Below, piece by piece: positions 16,953-26,045 of a DNA stretch of 64,000 nucleotides. Within the stretch, counting starts at the first letter, position 1, and each line of letters begins with the position of its first letter. This stretch comes from Roseomonas gilardii (GTDB lineage: Bacteria > Pseudomonadota > Alphaproteobacteria > Acetobacterales > Acetobacteraceae). The DNA is taken from positions 547,001 through 611,000 of the forward strand of contig NZ_CP015583.1 in assembly GCF_001941945.1 (NCBI RefSeq), read 5' to 3'. The notes below the pieces were generated by a model. It did not search any database and was not told the origin of the DNA. It saw only the letters and a list, made by a program, of their open reading frames with translations. The translations under genes were made by a program, and so were the position numbers.

Positions 16953-18572
16953 TTGAATTACAGCCTGCCCGGACACCCCGGCCCGGACTATCCCGGCGGC
17001 CTTTCCCCGCGCCCCGCCATCATCCGCAACAGCACCCGCACCGGCCTGATCTGCGGCGCACTGGTGCTGGCGGCCCTCGGGCTGATGCTGTTCGTGCTGC
17101 TACGCACGCCGATGAAGGACGATATCGCCTGGCTGCTCTGGGTGGCGCGGCAGTGGCTCAAGGGGAAGAGCCTCTATGTCGATGTCATCGAGGTCAATCC
17201 GCCGCTGATCATCTGGATCAGCGCCATTCCGGTGCTGCTCGGCGACCTGCTGGGCGTTTCCGCCAAGACGCTGGCCCTGCTCCTCTTCGCGGCGGCCGCG
17301 CTGGGTTCCTCCTGGGTGACGGCGCGGCTGCTCGAAGGGGTGGCCCCGGCCTTCCGCTGCCGGCCCGCCACCTTCGCGGCCATCGCCTGCGTCCAGATCC
17401 TGATGCCGGGGATCGAGTTCGGACAGCGCGAGCACCTGCTGACCATCGCCGTCCTGCCGCATCTGGCGATCCTGATCCGCGCCCTGGAAGGCCAGGCCAC
17501 CGGCTGGCGCATGGCCACCGGCAGCGCCGTGCTGGCGGGCCTGGGCGCGGCGCTCAAGCCCCGCTACCTGCTCTGCCTGGCGACGGTGGAGGTGGTGGGC
17601 TGGCTGCAGCGCGGCTTCCGCCTACGCCTGCCGCCCTTCATCGCCTTCGGGGTCGCGGGGCTCTATGCGGCGGCCATCCTGTTCCTCTTTCCCAGCTTCA
17701 TCGACCGAGCGGTGCCGCTCGCCCTGACCCTGTATGGCGGCACCGATGCCGGCTTCCTGTCGCTGCTGACGCATTCCTGGCGGTTGATGGTCGGCATCGT
17801 GCTGAGCGTGGCGCTGACCTTCGCGATGCCGCGTGGCGGCGCGGCGCGGCGGGTGATGGCGGTGCTGGCGGGCTTCGCCGTCACGGCCACGGCGGTGATG
17901 TTCCTGGACGGCAAGAACTGGTTCTACCACCGGATCCCCGCCTCGATCGTGATGACGCTGTCCCTCATCTACTGGTGCGCGGAAGCGGCGGCCCTGCGCC
18001 GCCGGGGCGGCCTGCGGGGACTGCGCTTTCCGGTGCTGATGCTGGTGGCGCTGACGCCGCTGGCGATCCAGGCGCAGAACCTGGCCGGACGGCTGCAGGA
18101 CCGGCTGGTGCTGGCGATGGAGCCTGAGCTTTCCACGGAAGTGAAGCTGGAGCGCCTGATCCGGCAGGAGAAGGCCAGGACCTATGTGGCCTTCTCCGAA
18201 TGGATCGGGCTGGGCTTCCCGATCGTGGACGACACCGGCGTCACCTGGGCGAGCCGCTTCGATTCCATGTGGGCGCTGCGGGGGGAACTGTGGCGGGCGA
18301 GGCTGGATGGCCGCCCGCCGGCGGAATGGCCGATCCATCTCTGGGTGGCGCAGGACTTCATCCGCGGCTGCCCGGACCTGGTGGTGGTGGACAGCCGCCG
18401 GAAGAAGGACGTGGAGGACATCAACTACCCCAGCGTCCTGGCGCAGGCCGATCCGGATTTCGCGGCGGTCTGGGCGCTGTACCGGCAGATCGCCGTGGTG
18501 GACGGGCTGCAGGTGTTCAGGCGGGATGGCGAGAGCTGTCAGCCAGGGACGCAGGCGGTGGCACCGCCCTGA
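16953..18572 (+). CDS. polytopic membrane protein, GT-C glycosyltransferase-like
   Basis: A protein of about 539 residues with roughly ten transmembrane segments and a C-terminal soluble region of about 130 residues. After the first helix the loop has MKDDIAWLLWVARQW and VIEVNPPLIIWIS, a Asp-Asp then Pro-Pro-Leu layout like polyprenyl-phosphate-dependent GT-C enzymes (ArnT/PMT), but the identity is weak. The TTG start at 16953 (MNYSLPGHPG) is preferred because AAGGGGA lies 9 bases upstream and no ATG exists before the first helix. It could be an envelope glycosyltransferase or a membrane protein of unrelated function. No other glycan gene adjoins it. Confidence 0.6.
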   Translation: MNYSLPGHPGPDYPGGLSPRPAIIRNSTRTGLICGALVLAALGLMLFVLLRTPMKDDIAWLLWVARQWLKGKSLYVDVIEVNPPLIIWISAIPVLLGDLLGVSAKTLALLLFAAAALGSSWVTARLLEGVAPAFRCRPATFAAIACVQILMPGIEFGQREHLLTIAVLPHLAILIRALEGQATGWRMATGSAVLAGLGAALKPRYLLCLATVEVVGWLQRGFRLRLPPFIAFGVAGLYAAAILFLFPSFIDRAVPLALTLYGGTDAGFLSLLTHSWRLMVGIVLSVALTFAMPRGGAARRVMAVLAGFAVTATAVMFLDGKNWFYHRIPASIVMTLSLIYWCAEAAALRRRGGLRGLRFPVLMLVALTPLAIQAQNLAGRLQDRLVLAMEPELSTEVKLERLIRQEKARTYVAFSEWIGLGFPIVDDTGVTWASRFDSMWALRGELWRARLDGRPPAEWPIHLWVAQDFIRGCPDLVVVDSRRKKDVEDINYPSVLAQADPDFAAVWALYRQIAVVDGLQVFRRDGESCQPGTQAVAPP

Positions 18573-18598
18573 CGGGGCGCGCGCCGAAGGACCCGCAC

Positions 18599-19711
18599 AT
18601 GCAGCCGCAGGCCACGTCGGCTGTCGGCGCCGGTTGGGCGGGGGCGGGGTCGGGTGGCGATGGCGGCGGCCAGGCCGATCCCGCGCCGGGTGGTTCGGGC
18701 GGCGGCGGACAGACGCCGCCGGAGCAGTTCAGCGCGGCGGATTTCTTTGCCGGGGCCAACGATCCGAATGCCACGCCGGAATCGGTGCTGGCAGGGTTCC
18801 CACCGGACACCGCGCAGAAAATCGCGGACGTGCGTTCCCGCCTCGAAGGCGAGGAGCAGACGATCAACCGGTACAAGAAGAACGGAGCCTGGACGCCGGA
18901 GCGGTCAAAGCTGCACGAGCAGATCATCAGCCGCTTCATCACGCCGGAGCTGCTGGAGGCCGCAAAACCGCCCAAGGGTCAGAAGCCGACCTTCACGATC
19001 CTGGGCGGTCGCGGCGGATCGGGAAAGAGCTGGTTCAAGGGCCAGGTCTACGATCCCGCCAAATGCGTTTGCCTCGATGCCGATGAAATCAAGGGGATGC
19101 TGTCCGAATACGAAGGCTGGAACGCCGCGGTCGTGCACGAGGAATCCGGTGAGCTTTTCGACCATATCACTGATCTGGCGCAACAGCTTGGGCTGAACAT
19201 CGTGCACGACGCCACGATGAAGACGCCCAAGAAGGCGGTGGCGCTGGTGCAGCACTTCAAGGATTCGGGCTATCGCGTCGAGGCGCACTATATGCACCTT
19301 CCCAGACAGGAGGCAGCCAGGCGCGCCGTCGAGCGTTTCCTGAAGGGGGGCAGCACGGGCCGCTTCGTGCCTCCCGAGGTCGTGCTGGGCAATACGCAGA
19401 ACGAACAGGGCTTCGACCAGGTGAAGGGCCTTGCGGATGCTTGGTCTTTCCGGGACAATGGCGCTGCCAAAGGCTCCGGTCCTACCCTCATCTCGGAGAA
19501 GGCAGATGAAACTCACTCCCGACAATCTGGACTATCAGGACGCCCGGGTGCCCAGGCGCAACCCGGCGATGGCGGTGCCCCAGCACCTGGCGCAAGCCCT
19601 GGAGGCAAAGCAAAAGCCCAAGACGAGTTCCACAAAGGCACCTCGCCAGAAGGCTACGCGAAAGCTGGAACAGGTCGGATAGTCGTCCCGCGGAGCCACC
19701 CACGGAAGTGA
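18599..19711 (+). CDS. zeta-toxin-like P-loop kinase with low-complexity ends
   Basis: A 370-residue protein. Residues 1-50 are Gly/Pro-rich, 60-125 form a helical region, and 130-300 form a zeta-type P-loop kinase domain: TFTILGGRGGSGKSW (Walker A, 136-144), CVCLDADEIKGML, NIVHDATMKTP, and GSTGRFVPPEVV. Known zeta toxins phosphorylate UDP-GlcNAc; others of this shape sit in phage-derived proteins with unknown targets. The canonical end of the domain, GPTLISEK, is followed by a 68-residue Gly/Pro/Arg tail that overlaps another ORF in a different frame and may be incidental. No epsilon-type antitoxin was recognised upstream. Confidence 0.75.
   Translation: MQPQATSAVGAGWAGAGSGGDGGGQADPAPGGSGGGGQTPPEQFSAADFFAGANDPNATPESVLAGFPPDTAQKIADVRSRLEGEEQTINRYKKNGAWTPERSKLHEQIISRFITPELLEAAKPPKGQKPTFTILGGRGGSGKSWFKGQVYDPAKCVCLDADEIKGMLSEYEGWNAAVVHEESGELFDHITDLAQQLGLNIVHDATMKTPKKAVALVQHFKDSGYRVEAHYMHLPRQEAARRAVERFLKGGSTGRFVPPEVVLGNTQNEQGFDQVKGLADAWSFRDNGAAKGSGPTLISEKADETHSRQSGLSGRPGAQAQPGDGGAPAPGASPGGKAKAQDEFHKGTSPEGYAKAGTGRIVVPRSHPRK
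19506..19682 (+). CDS. nested 58-residue basic protein
   Basis: MKLTPDNLDYQDARVPRR starts with a good ribosome site (GGAG, 7 bases upstream) inside the 3' end of the zeta-like gene, one frame off. The composition is protein-like at the N-terminus (DNLDYQDARV, AVPQHLAQALEAK), then becomes Lys/Arg-rich. The zeta frame over the same bases is low-complexity, so this ORF is the more credible coding frame there. The function is unknown; a small partner or antitoxin of the zeta-like protein is only a guess from position. Confidence 0.45.
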   Translation: MKLTPDNLDYQDARVPRRNPAMAVPQHLAQALEAKQKPKTSSTKAPRQKATRKLEQVG

Positions 19712-20049
19712 GTGGCCACCCCCTTCTGGTCGATCTGGCCGACGTCCCTGCTGCCCATTGCGACAACTGCCTGGACGATCTGTTCAGGACGATCGCCATC
19801 GACCTCCATGCCGACGCTGCCCGGTCCATGTGGCGGCCCCATGAAAACCCCTGGCTGACCGCGCACGTCGAGGACGTGACGCGCTGCCTCTCGCTCGTGC
19901 TGGAGCGGTTGCAGGATGCCCCGTCACGGGCCCTGACCGGGGAGCCGATCGGCAGCTTGGCCAAGGCGGAGCCGTTGCGGGGTCCGGGGGCGGGGCGGCG
20001 ATGGCTTTCGTGCTGCGCTGCCGTATCATGCGCGCCTGCGGACCGGTGA
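19708..20049 (+). CDS. hypothetical protein coupled to the zeta-like gene
   Basis: A 113-residue ORF whose GTG start overlaps the zeta-frame stop (GTGA), a classical translational-coupling arrangement. The first 85 residues look genuine, with HCDNCLDDLFRTIAIDLHADAARSMWRPHENPWLTAHVEDVTRCLSLVLERLQ suggesting a small helical domain with a Cys-x2-Cys pair. The last 25 residues are Cys/Arg-rich and less convincing. It ends 9 bases before the LysR gene. I do not recognise the family. Confidence 0.45.
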   Translation: MSGHPLLVDLADVPAAHCDNCLDDLFRTIAIDLHADAARSMWRPHENPWLTAHVEDVTRCLSLVLERLQDAPSRALTGEPIGSLAKAEPLRGPGAGRRWLSCCAAVSCAPADR

Positions 20050-20058
20050 GGGAATGGC

Positions 20059-20982
20059 ATGACGCTGGAGCAGCTGCGTGTCTTCGTGGCCGTGGCCGAG
20101 CGCCAGCATGTCACCCGGGCGGCGGAGGCGCTGCACATCGCCCAGTCGGCCGCCAGCGCGGCGGTGGCGACGCTGGAGGCGCGCCATGGGGTGCGGCTCT
20201 TCGACCGGCTGGGGCGCGGCATCACGCTGACGGAGGCGGGACGGCTCTTCCTGGCGGAGGCCCGTGCCGTGCTGGCCCGGGCCGAGGCGGCGGAACGTGT
20301 CCTGGCGGAGCTGGGAGGGCTGGAGCGGGGCGTGCTGACCGTGCAGGCGAGCCAGACCATCGCCAGCTATTGGCTGCCGCGCCATCTCGTGGCCTTCCGG
20401 CGCGCCTATCCGGGCATCGAGATCCGGCTGGGGATCGGCAACACGGCGCAGGTGGCTGCGGCGGTGCATGACGGGCTGGCGGAGCTGGGCTTCGTCGAGG
20501 GCCGCGTGGAGGACCCGGTGCTCGCCAGCCGCGACGTGGCCACCGACCAGCTGGTGCTGGTGGTGGCGCCCGGACATCCCTGGACGGGCGCCTTGCCGGG
20601 GGATCTGGCCGGTCTTGTGGCGGAGGGGGAATGGGTGTTGCGCGAACCCGGTTCCGGCACCCGTTCGGCCTTCGAGGCCCTGCTGACCGGGGCCGGCCTG
20701 CGGGAGCGCCTGCGCGTGGCGCTGGAACTGCCGTCCAACGAGGCGGTCCGGGCGGCGGTCGAGGCGGGCATGGGCGCGACGGTGATCTCCGCCTCGGTGG
20801 CGGCGCCCAGCCTGGAGGCCGGCCTGCTGCAACAATTGCCCTTCCCCCTGCCGGAACGCGCCTATCACGTCCTGAGCCATCGGGAGCGGCGCTACAGCGG
20901 TGCGGCGCGCAGACTGTTGGATCTCGTGACCGGGGCGGTGCCCCTGGCCGGGAGAAGTCCCGCCGGAACCCTGACGGGGTGA
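20059..20982 (+). CDS. LysR-family transcriptional regulator
   Basis: A 307-residue LTTR. The N-terminal winged helix MTLEQLRVFVAVAERQHVTRAAEALHIAQSAASAAVATLE is canonical, followed by the linker helix up to residue 90 and a periplasmic-binding-protein-like effector domain that starts GVLTVQASQTIASYWLP. The EPGSGTRSAFEALL segment near 200 resembles the CysB/YeiE-type subgroup, which often senses sulfur or anion status. No divergent target gene is adjacent; upstream is the zeta-linked ORF and downstream is convergent ahcY. Control of ahcY by this regulator is possible but unsupported. Confidence 0.88.
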   Translation: MTLEQLRVFVAVAERQHVTRAAEALHIAQSAASAAVATLEARHGVRLFDRLGRGITLTEAGRLFLAEARAVLARAEAAERVLAELGGLERGVLTVQASQTIASYWLPRHLVAFRRAYPGIEIRLGIGNTAQVAAAVHDGLAELGFVEGRVEDPVLASRDVATDQLVLVVAPGHPWTGALPGDLAGLVAEGEWVLREPGSGTRSAFEALLTGAGLRERLRVALELPSNEAVRAAVEAGMGATVISASVAAPSLEAGLLQQLPFPLPERAYHVLSHRERRYSGAARRLLDLVTGAVPLAGRSPAGTLTG

Positions 20983-21148
20983 CGCGCCCGGCGGCATGGG
21001 GCGGGGATAACCCCTGCCGGGACGCTCGCGAATGGTCCCGGGGGAAGGCCGGCTTGGGACCGGCCTCCGTGGCGGTGGGGCCCGCACCGCCGGGCACCAT
21101 GCCCGGCAAGCGGCCCGCCACGGCCCTCTTTCCCCCGGGTGAGGTTCG

Positions 21149-22561
<1,413 letters not shown>

Positions 22562-22624
22562 GGGTCGTCCGGAACTCCGGCTTGTGGGCGGGCCAGGGCG
22601 CCGGCGGGGCCGGTCCTGGTCAGG

Positions 22625-22642
22625 TATCAAGATATCTTTATG
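22625..22642 (-). promoter_or_regulatory. palindromic operator upstream of ahcY
   Basis: TATCAAGATATCTTTATG has a perfect 10-bp core AAGATATCTT and near-symmetrical flanks. It is strikingly AT-rich for this genome and lies 64-81 bases upstream of the ahcY start. It resembles, from memory, the operator of ArsR-type SahR regulators that control methionine-cycle genes; the regulator itself is not in this window. Confidence 0.55.
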
Positions 22643-22742
22643 TCATGCGAGGGAATTTGGGAAGCGCGAAGCGCCCCTCCCGGCGCCGGGCATCCGTGAA
22701 GAGCCGGAGACAGGCCCCTGCGCGGCGCGGGGGCGGCGTGGG

Positions 22743-22866
22743 TCAGAGGCTGACGGTGGTGCTGATCGTCGCGGTGCAGGCGATCTTGGTCGGCTTGAAG
22801 CTGCAGGTGACACAGACCTCGAAGCAGATCTTGCCGACGCCGAAGGGGCCGCTGAAGCAGGTCCGG
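22743..22866 (-). other. Cys/Thr-rich coding tail one frame off the upstream small gene
   Basis: Directly after the stop of the small gene, the +1 frame reads NRTCFSGPFGVGKICFEV and then CVTCSFKPTKIACTATIS, ending TTVSL and a stop. It has five Cys and many Thr/Ser with a regular alternating pattern, and no start codon of its own. Loss or gain of one G in the GGGG run at about 22873 would join it to the upstream protein. It is therefore probably the displaced C-terminus of that gene. Confidence 0.55.
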
Positions 22867-23175
22867 TTAGCAGTTCCCCTTCTTGGCGGAGGTTGGCGGC
22901 CCGCCGGCCGGGGCGTCTTCGGGCGGCAGGGCGATGGCGATCTGCAGGGTGCCGGCCTCGGCCTTCGCGTCGGCCCCCTTGCCGCTCTCGATCGCCTCGA
23001 TCGTGGCATCCTCCAGCGCGGCCGGCAGGGGGATGCCCAGGATCTTCGCCAGGCGCTTAGCGTCCTCGCCGGGCGGAAGCTTGCCATCGCCGATCCGGTG
23101 GGAAAGCTCGTGGAAGAACTTCGCCGTTTCCACGAGGGTCTCGGCGGAACCGAGGAAGTCCGTGTTCCTGGCCAT
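22867..23175 (-). CDS. small acidic hypothetical protein (possible RiPP-like leader)
   Basis: A 102-residue protein starting MARNTDFLGSAETLVETA. The start is set by a strong GGAGGG seven bases upstream; an earlier in-frame start at 23211 has no such site. The body is helical and acidic (FFHELSHRIGDGKLPPGEDAKRLAKILGIPLP, then ALEDATIEAIESGKG) and ends in a Pro-rich stretch and KKGNC. It appears truncated by a frameshift, because a Cys/Thr-rich segment continues in the next frame. A long leader with a Cys/Thr core resembles ribosomally made peptide precursors, but no modification enzyme lies within the window. An AT-rich promoter-like stretch is upstream at 23310-23350. Confidence 0.55.
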   Translation of the reverse strand: MARNTDFLGSAETLVETAKFFHELSHRIGDGKLPPGEDAKRLAKILGIPLPAALEDATIEAIESGKGADAKAEAGTLQIAIALPPEDAPAGGPPTSAKKGNC

Positions 23176-23387
23176 GGTCTGGCCCTCCCTTTCAAGCGCT
23201 GCTGTTCCCATCGTGGGTGCAGGCGGGGGCGGGCATCAGGCGGGAATCAGGCGGGAATTCTGTCTGGGCTCGCAGGTGCCGGGACGCGCGGGGAAAGGCG
23301 CGAGCGGAGGTTACACCTATTGGTTCGAAGTCATTACGAATATTTTCCGGCGCGGCGGGGGCCGGGGCAGCCGCCTTGCGGCCGGCC

Positions 23388-25265
23388 TCAGCTCCGCCAG
23401 TCGGCGCCTTCCTCGAAGTTCAGCACCAGCTCCTGGATGCGGCCCGGGTCCGACTGCTCCATGACCCGGCGGGCGAAGCGGGCGCAGTCGTCGATGTTCA
23501 GCGCCCGCACGGCCTGCTTCACCCGCGGCACGGCGGAGGCGTTCATCGAAAGGCTCCGCAGGCCGAGGCCGAGCAGCAGCGGCACCAGCCGGGGATTCCC
23601 CGCCATCTCGCCGCAGACGGAGACGGGCATCCGCAGCCGCAGCGCCGCCTCGGTGGAGAACTGGATCAGCCGCAGCACCGCCGGGTGGAGCGGGTCGTAG
23701 AGATGGGAAACCTCCGCCTCCGCCCGGTCCACCGCCAGGGTGTACATGGCGAGGTCGTTGGTGCCGATGGCGAAGAAATCGGCCTCCAGCGCGATGGCAT
23801 CGGCGGCCAGGGCGGCGCCCGGCGTCTCGATCATCGCGCCCAGCGGCGGCAGCTTGTCGGGCAGGGCGATGTTGCCGCGGCGGCGCAGGCGCTTGGCCAC
23901 GCGCTCGTAGATCTCGCGGGCCTGGCGGACCTCCTGCGGCACGGTGACCATGGGCAGCAGGACGCGCACCGGGCCGAGCGCGGCGACGCGCAGGATGGCG
24001 GCGAACTGTACCTCCAGGATCTCCGGCCGACGCAGCAGCATGCGGATGCCGCGCAGGCCGAGCGCCGGGTTGGCGCCGCCCTGGGCGAAGTCGATGGTCT
24101 GGGCGAGGGCCTCCATGTCCTTCTCGCCGCCCCAGTCGAGGACGCGGATGGTCACGCCGTCGCCCGCGATGCTTTCGACGATCTGGCGATAGGCCTCGAA
24201 ATGCGCCTCCTCGTCGGGCGGCACGTCGCGGTTCATGAAGAGGAACTCGGTGCGCAGCAGGCCGATGCCATGCGCGCCGGCGCCGGCGATCAGCGGCAGC
24301 TCGGCCGGGATCTCCATGTTGGCCTGGAGGTCCACCTCCTCCCCATCCGTGGTGACGGAGGGCAGGCGGCGCAGCTTGTTCAGCCGGGTGCGCTCGCGCG
24401 CATAGCCGGCCAGGGCCTCGCGCCCCAGGGCGAGGGACTTCTCGTTGGGGCGGATCACCACCGTGCCGGCGCCGCCATCCAGCACGCAGAGGTCGTCGCG
24501 CCGCGCCGCCTCGGTCAGCCCCTCGCAGCCCAGCACGGAAGGGATGCCCAGGGCGCGCAGCATGATGGCGGTGTGGCCGTCGGCGCCGCCTTCCTCGGTG
24601 GCCACGCCGGCGATGCGGGAGGGGTCGATCAGCGCCGCGTCGGCGGGGGTCAGCTCCTGCGCCACCAGGATGGAGCCGGCGGGCACGTCTTTGAAGGAGC
24701 GGAAGCCGGTCTGCGTCAGGTTGCGGGTCAGGCGGCGGGCGATCTCCCGCACCTCGCCCGCGCGGCGGCGCAGGCCTGGCTTGTCGTCGTCCTTGGCGGC
24801 CAGGATGGCGGCGGCGATGGCTTCCGCCTCGTCGGCCACCGCCGTTTCCGCGGACAGCAGGCCGGCCTCGATGCGCTTGCGGGCGCCGCGCAGCAGGCGG
24901 GATTCGCCCAGCATCATCGCATAGGCGTCGAGCAGCGGCTCCAGCTCCTCCTGTGCCTCTTCCGGCAGGACGGAGAGGCGCTTCTTGAGCTTGCCGACCT
25001 GCTTGCGGGAGGTCGCCGCCGCCGTGGTGAGGCGGGCCTTCTCCTCCTCGACCTCGGCGGGCTGGATGGCGCGGCGGGGCGTTTCGGCGGGCGGTTCGGA
25101 GGTGTCGTAGGCAGGTCCGATCGCCACGCCCGGCGCGATCGGCAGGCCTTCCAGCGTGACCTCCCGCGTGCGGCGGCCGGCGCGCTTCACCTCGCCGGAC
25201 TTGGCTTCGGGCCTGGCTTCGGCGCGGGGTTCCGCGGGCCTGGCCTCGGTCTTGTCAGTCTTCAT
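23388..25265 (-). CDS. ptsP: phosphoenolpyruvate-protein phosphotransferase (PTS enzyme I)
   Basis: Enzyme I of a regulatory phosphotransferase system. It takes phosphate from PEP and passes it to HPr. It has 625 residues: an N-terminal HPr-binding helical domain, the active-site block TEEGGADGHTAIMLRALGIPSV near 235 with the phospho-His, and the PEP-binding barrel with LLRTEFLFMNRDVPPDEEAHFEAYR near 350, GTNDLAMYTLAVDRAEAEVSHLYDPLHPAVLRLI, and the catalytic Cys in VSVCGEMAGNP. About 45 extra charged residues precede the domain. No GAF domain is present, unlike PtsP of the nitrogen PTS. Its start overlaps the ptsH stop by 11 bases. Confidence 0.93.
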   Translation of the reverse strand: MKTDKTEARPAEPRAEARPEAKSGEVKRAGRRTREVTLEGLPIAPGVAIGPAYDTSEPPAETPRRAIQPAEVEEEKARLTTAAATSRKQVGKLKKRLSVLPEEAQEELEPLLDAYAMMLGESRLLRGARKRIEAGLLSAETAVADEAEAIAAAILAAKDDDKPGLRRRAGEVREIARRLTRNLTQTGFRSFKDVPAGSILVAQELTPADAALIDPSRIAGVATEEGGADGHTAIMLRALGIPSVLGCEGLTEAARRDDLCVLDGGAGTVVIRPNEKSLALGREALAGYARERTRLNKLRRLPSVTTDGEEVDLQANMEIPAELPLIAGAGAHGIGLLRTEFLFMNRDVPPDEEAHFEAYRQIVESIAGDGVTIRVLDWGGEKDMEALAQTIDFAQGGANPALGLRGIRMLLRRPEILEVQFAAILRVAALGPVRVLLPMVTVPQEVRQAREIYERVAKRLRRRGNIALPDKLPPLGAMIETPGAALAADAIALEADFFAIGTNDLAMYTLAVDRAEAEVSHLYDPLHPAVLRLIQFSTEAALRLRMPVSVCGEMAGNPRLVPLLLGLGLRSLSMNASAVPRVKQAVRALNIDDCARFARRVMEQSDPGRIQELVLNFEEGADWRS

Positions 25266-25554
25266 GGAAGCCGGCCTCGATCAGGCCGGCGACCCCGTCC
25301 AGGGCCTCGCGGGCATCCCAGCCCTCGGCCTCGACCGTGATCGTGCTTCCCTTGCCGGCCCCCAGCATCATCAGGCCCATGATGGAGCAGGCCGGGACGC
25401 TCTGGCCGTCATGGACGATGTTCAGGCAGGCGGAGTAGCGCTCCGCCAGCGTCACCAGCTTCGCGGCCGCGCGGGCGTGCAGGCCGCGCGTGTTGACCAC
25501 GGTGACCTTGCGCCGCAGCACCGGCGTTCCGGGCTGGACGGTTTCGGTGCTCAT
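25255..25554 (-). CDS. ptsH: phosphocarrier protein HPr
   Basis: The small phosphocarrier of the PTS, 99 residues. The phosphoryl-accepting His lies in VNTRGLHARAAAKLV near residue 27, and the regulatory Ser, target of HPr kinase, in SVPACSIMGLMMLGAGKGSTI near 59. The rest shows the standard beta-alpha sandwich with WDAREALDGVAGLIEAGF at the end. It overlaps EIIA by 4 bases (ATGA) and ptsP by 11. The presence of hprK upstream means Ser phosphorylation is likely, and the system probably signals carbon or nitrogen status rather than importing sugar. Confidence 0.95.
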   Translation of the reverse strand: MSTETVQPGTPVLRRKVTVVNTRGLHARAAAKLVTLAERYSACLNIVHDGQSVPACSIMGLMMLGAGKGSTITVEAEGWDAREALDGVAGLIEAGFHED

Positions 25555-26045
25555 CGGCTTCCTCCCTGCGCGGCGTGGGGTATCCCTTGAGCGGTCCCCT
25601 GAGCTGTCCCCTGGGCCGTCCCTTCCTCGCTTCTGGCGGCGTAGGGCAGGGTCCCGCGCAACTCGGCCACCGTGCCGAGATACTTGCGCGCGGCCGTGAC
25701 GGCATGTTGCACCGCCTGGTGCATCGGTTCCACGCCCCGCAGCTTGGCGAGCTTGACCAGCAGGGGCAGGTTGACGCCGGCCACCACTTCCACGTCGCCT
25801 TCCTCCAGCATGGAGGTGGCGAGGTTGGCGGGGGTGCCGCCATACATGTCGGTCAGCACCACGATGCCGTCGCCCTGCCGCACCTCGGCCACGCGGGCGC
25901 GCAGCTCCTCGCGGCGGTTCTCGGCATTGTCCTCCGGCCCGATGCACAGGCAGGCGACGTTCTTCTGCGGGCCCATGACATGCTCCATGGCGAGGCGAAG
26001 TTCCTCGGCCAGGCGCCCATGGGTGACCAGTACCATTCCAATCAT
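25551..26045 (-). CDS. PTS EIIA, mannose-family
   Basis: A 164-residue EIIA of the mannose/sorbose type (often called ManX or EIIA-Man). The phospho-His is in MVLVTHGRLAEELRLAMEHVMG at residue 9, followed by GIVVLTDMYGGTPANLATSML near 70-90 and VAGVNLPLLVKLA near 100. The last 20 residues contain a GTAQ triplet repeat and look like a flexible tail. No EIIB, EIIC or EIID genes accompany it, so it is the terminal acceptor of a regulatory chain, as in other alphaproteobacteria. It overlaps rapZ and ptsH by 4 bases each. Confidence 0.92.
   Translation of the reverse strand: MIGMVLVTHGRLAEELRLAMEHVMGPQKNVACLCIGPEDNAENRREELRARVAEVRQGDGIVVLTDMYGGTPANLATSMLEEGDVEVVAGVNLPLLVKLAKLRGVEPMHQAVQHAVTAARKYLGTVAELRGTLPYAARSEEGTAQGTAQGTAQGIPHAAQGGSR

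Noticed and set aside
19654-19866. Bottom-strand ORF opposite the zeta-linked genes
   Set aside because: No ribosome site, and it is fully antisense to better-supported frames.
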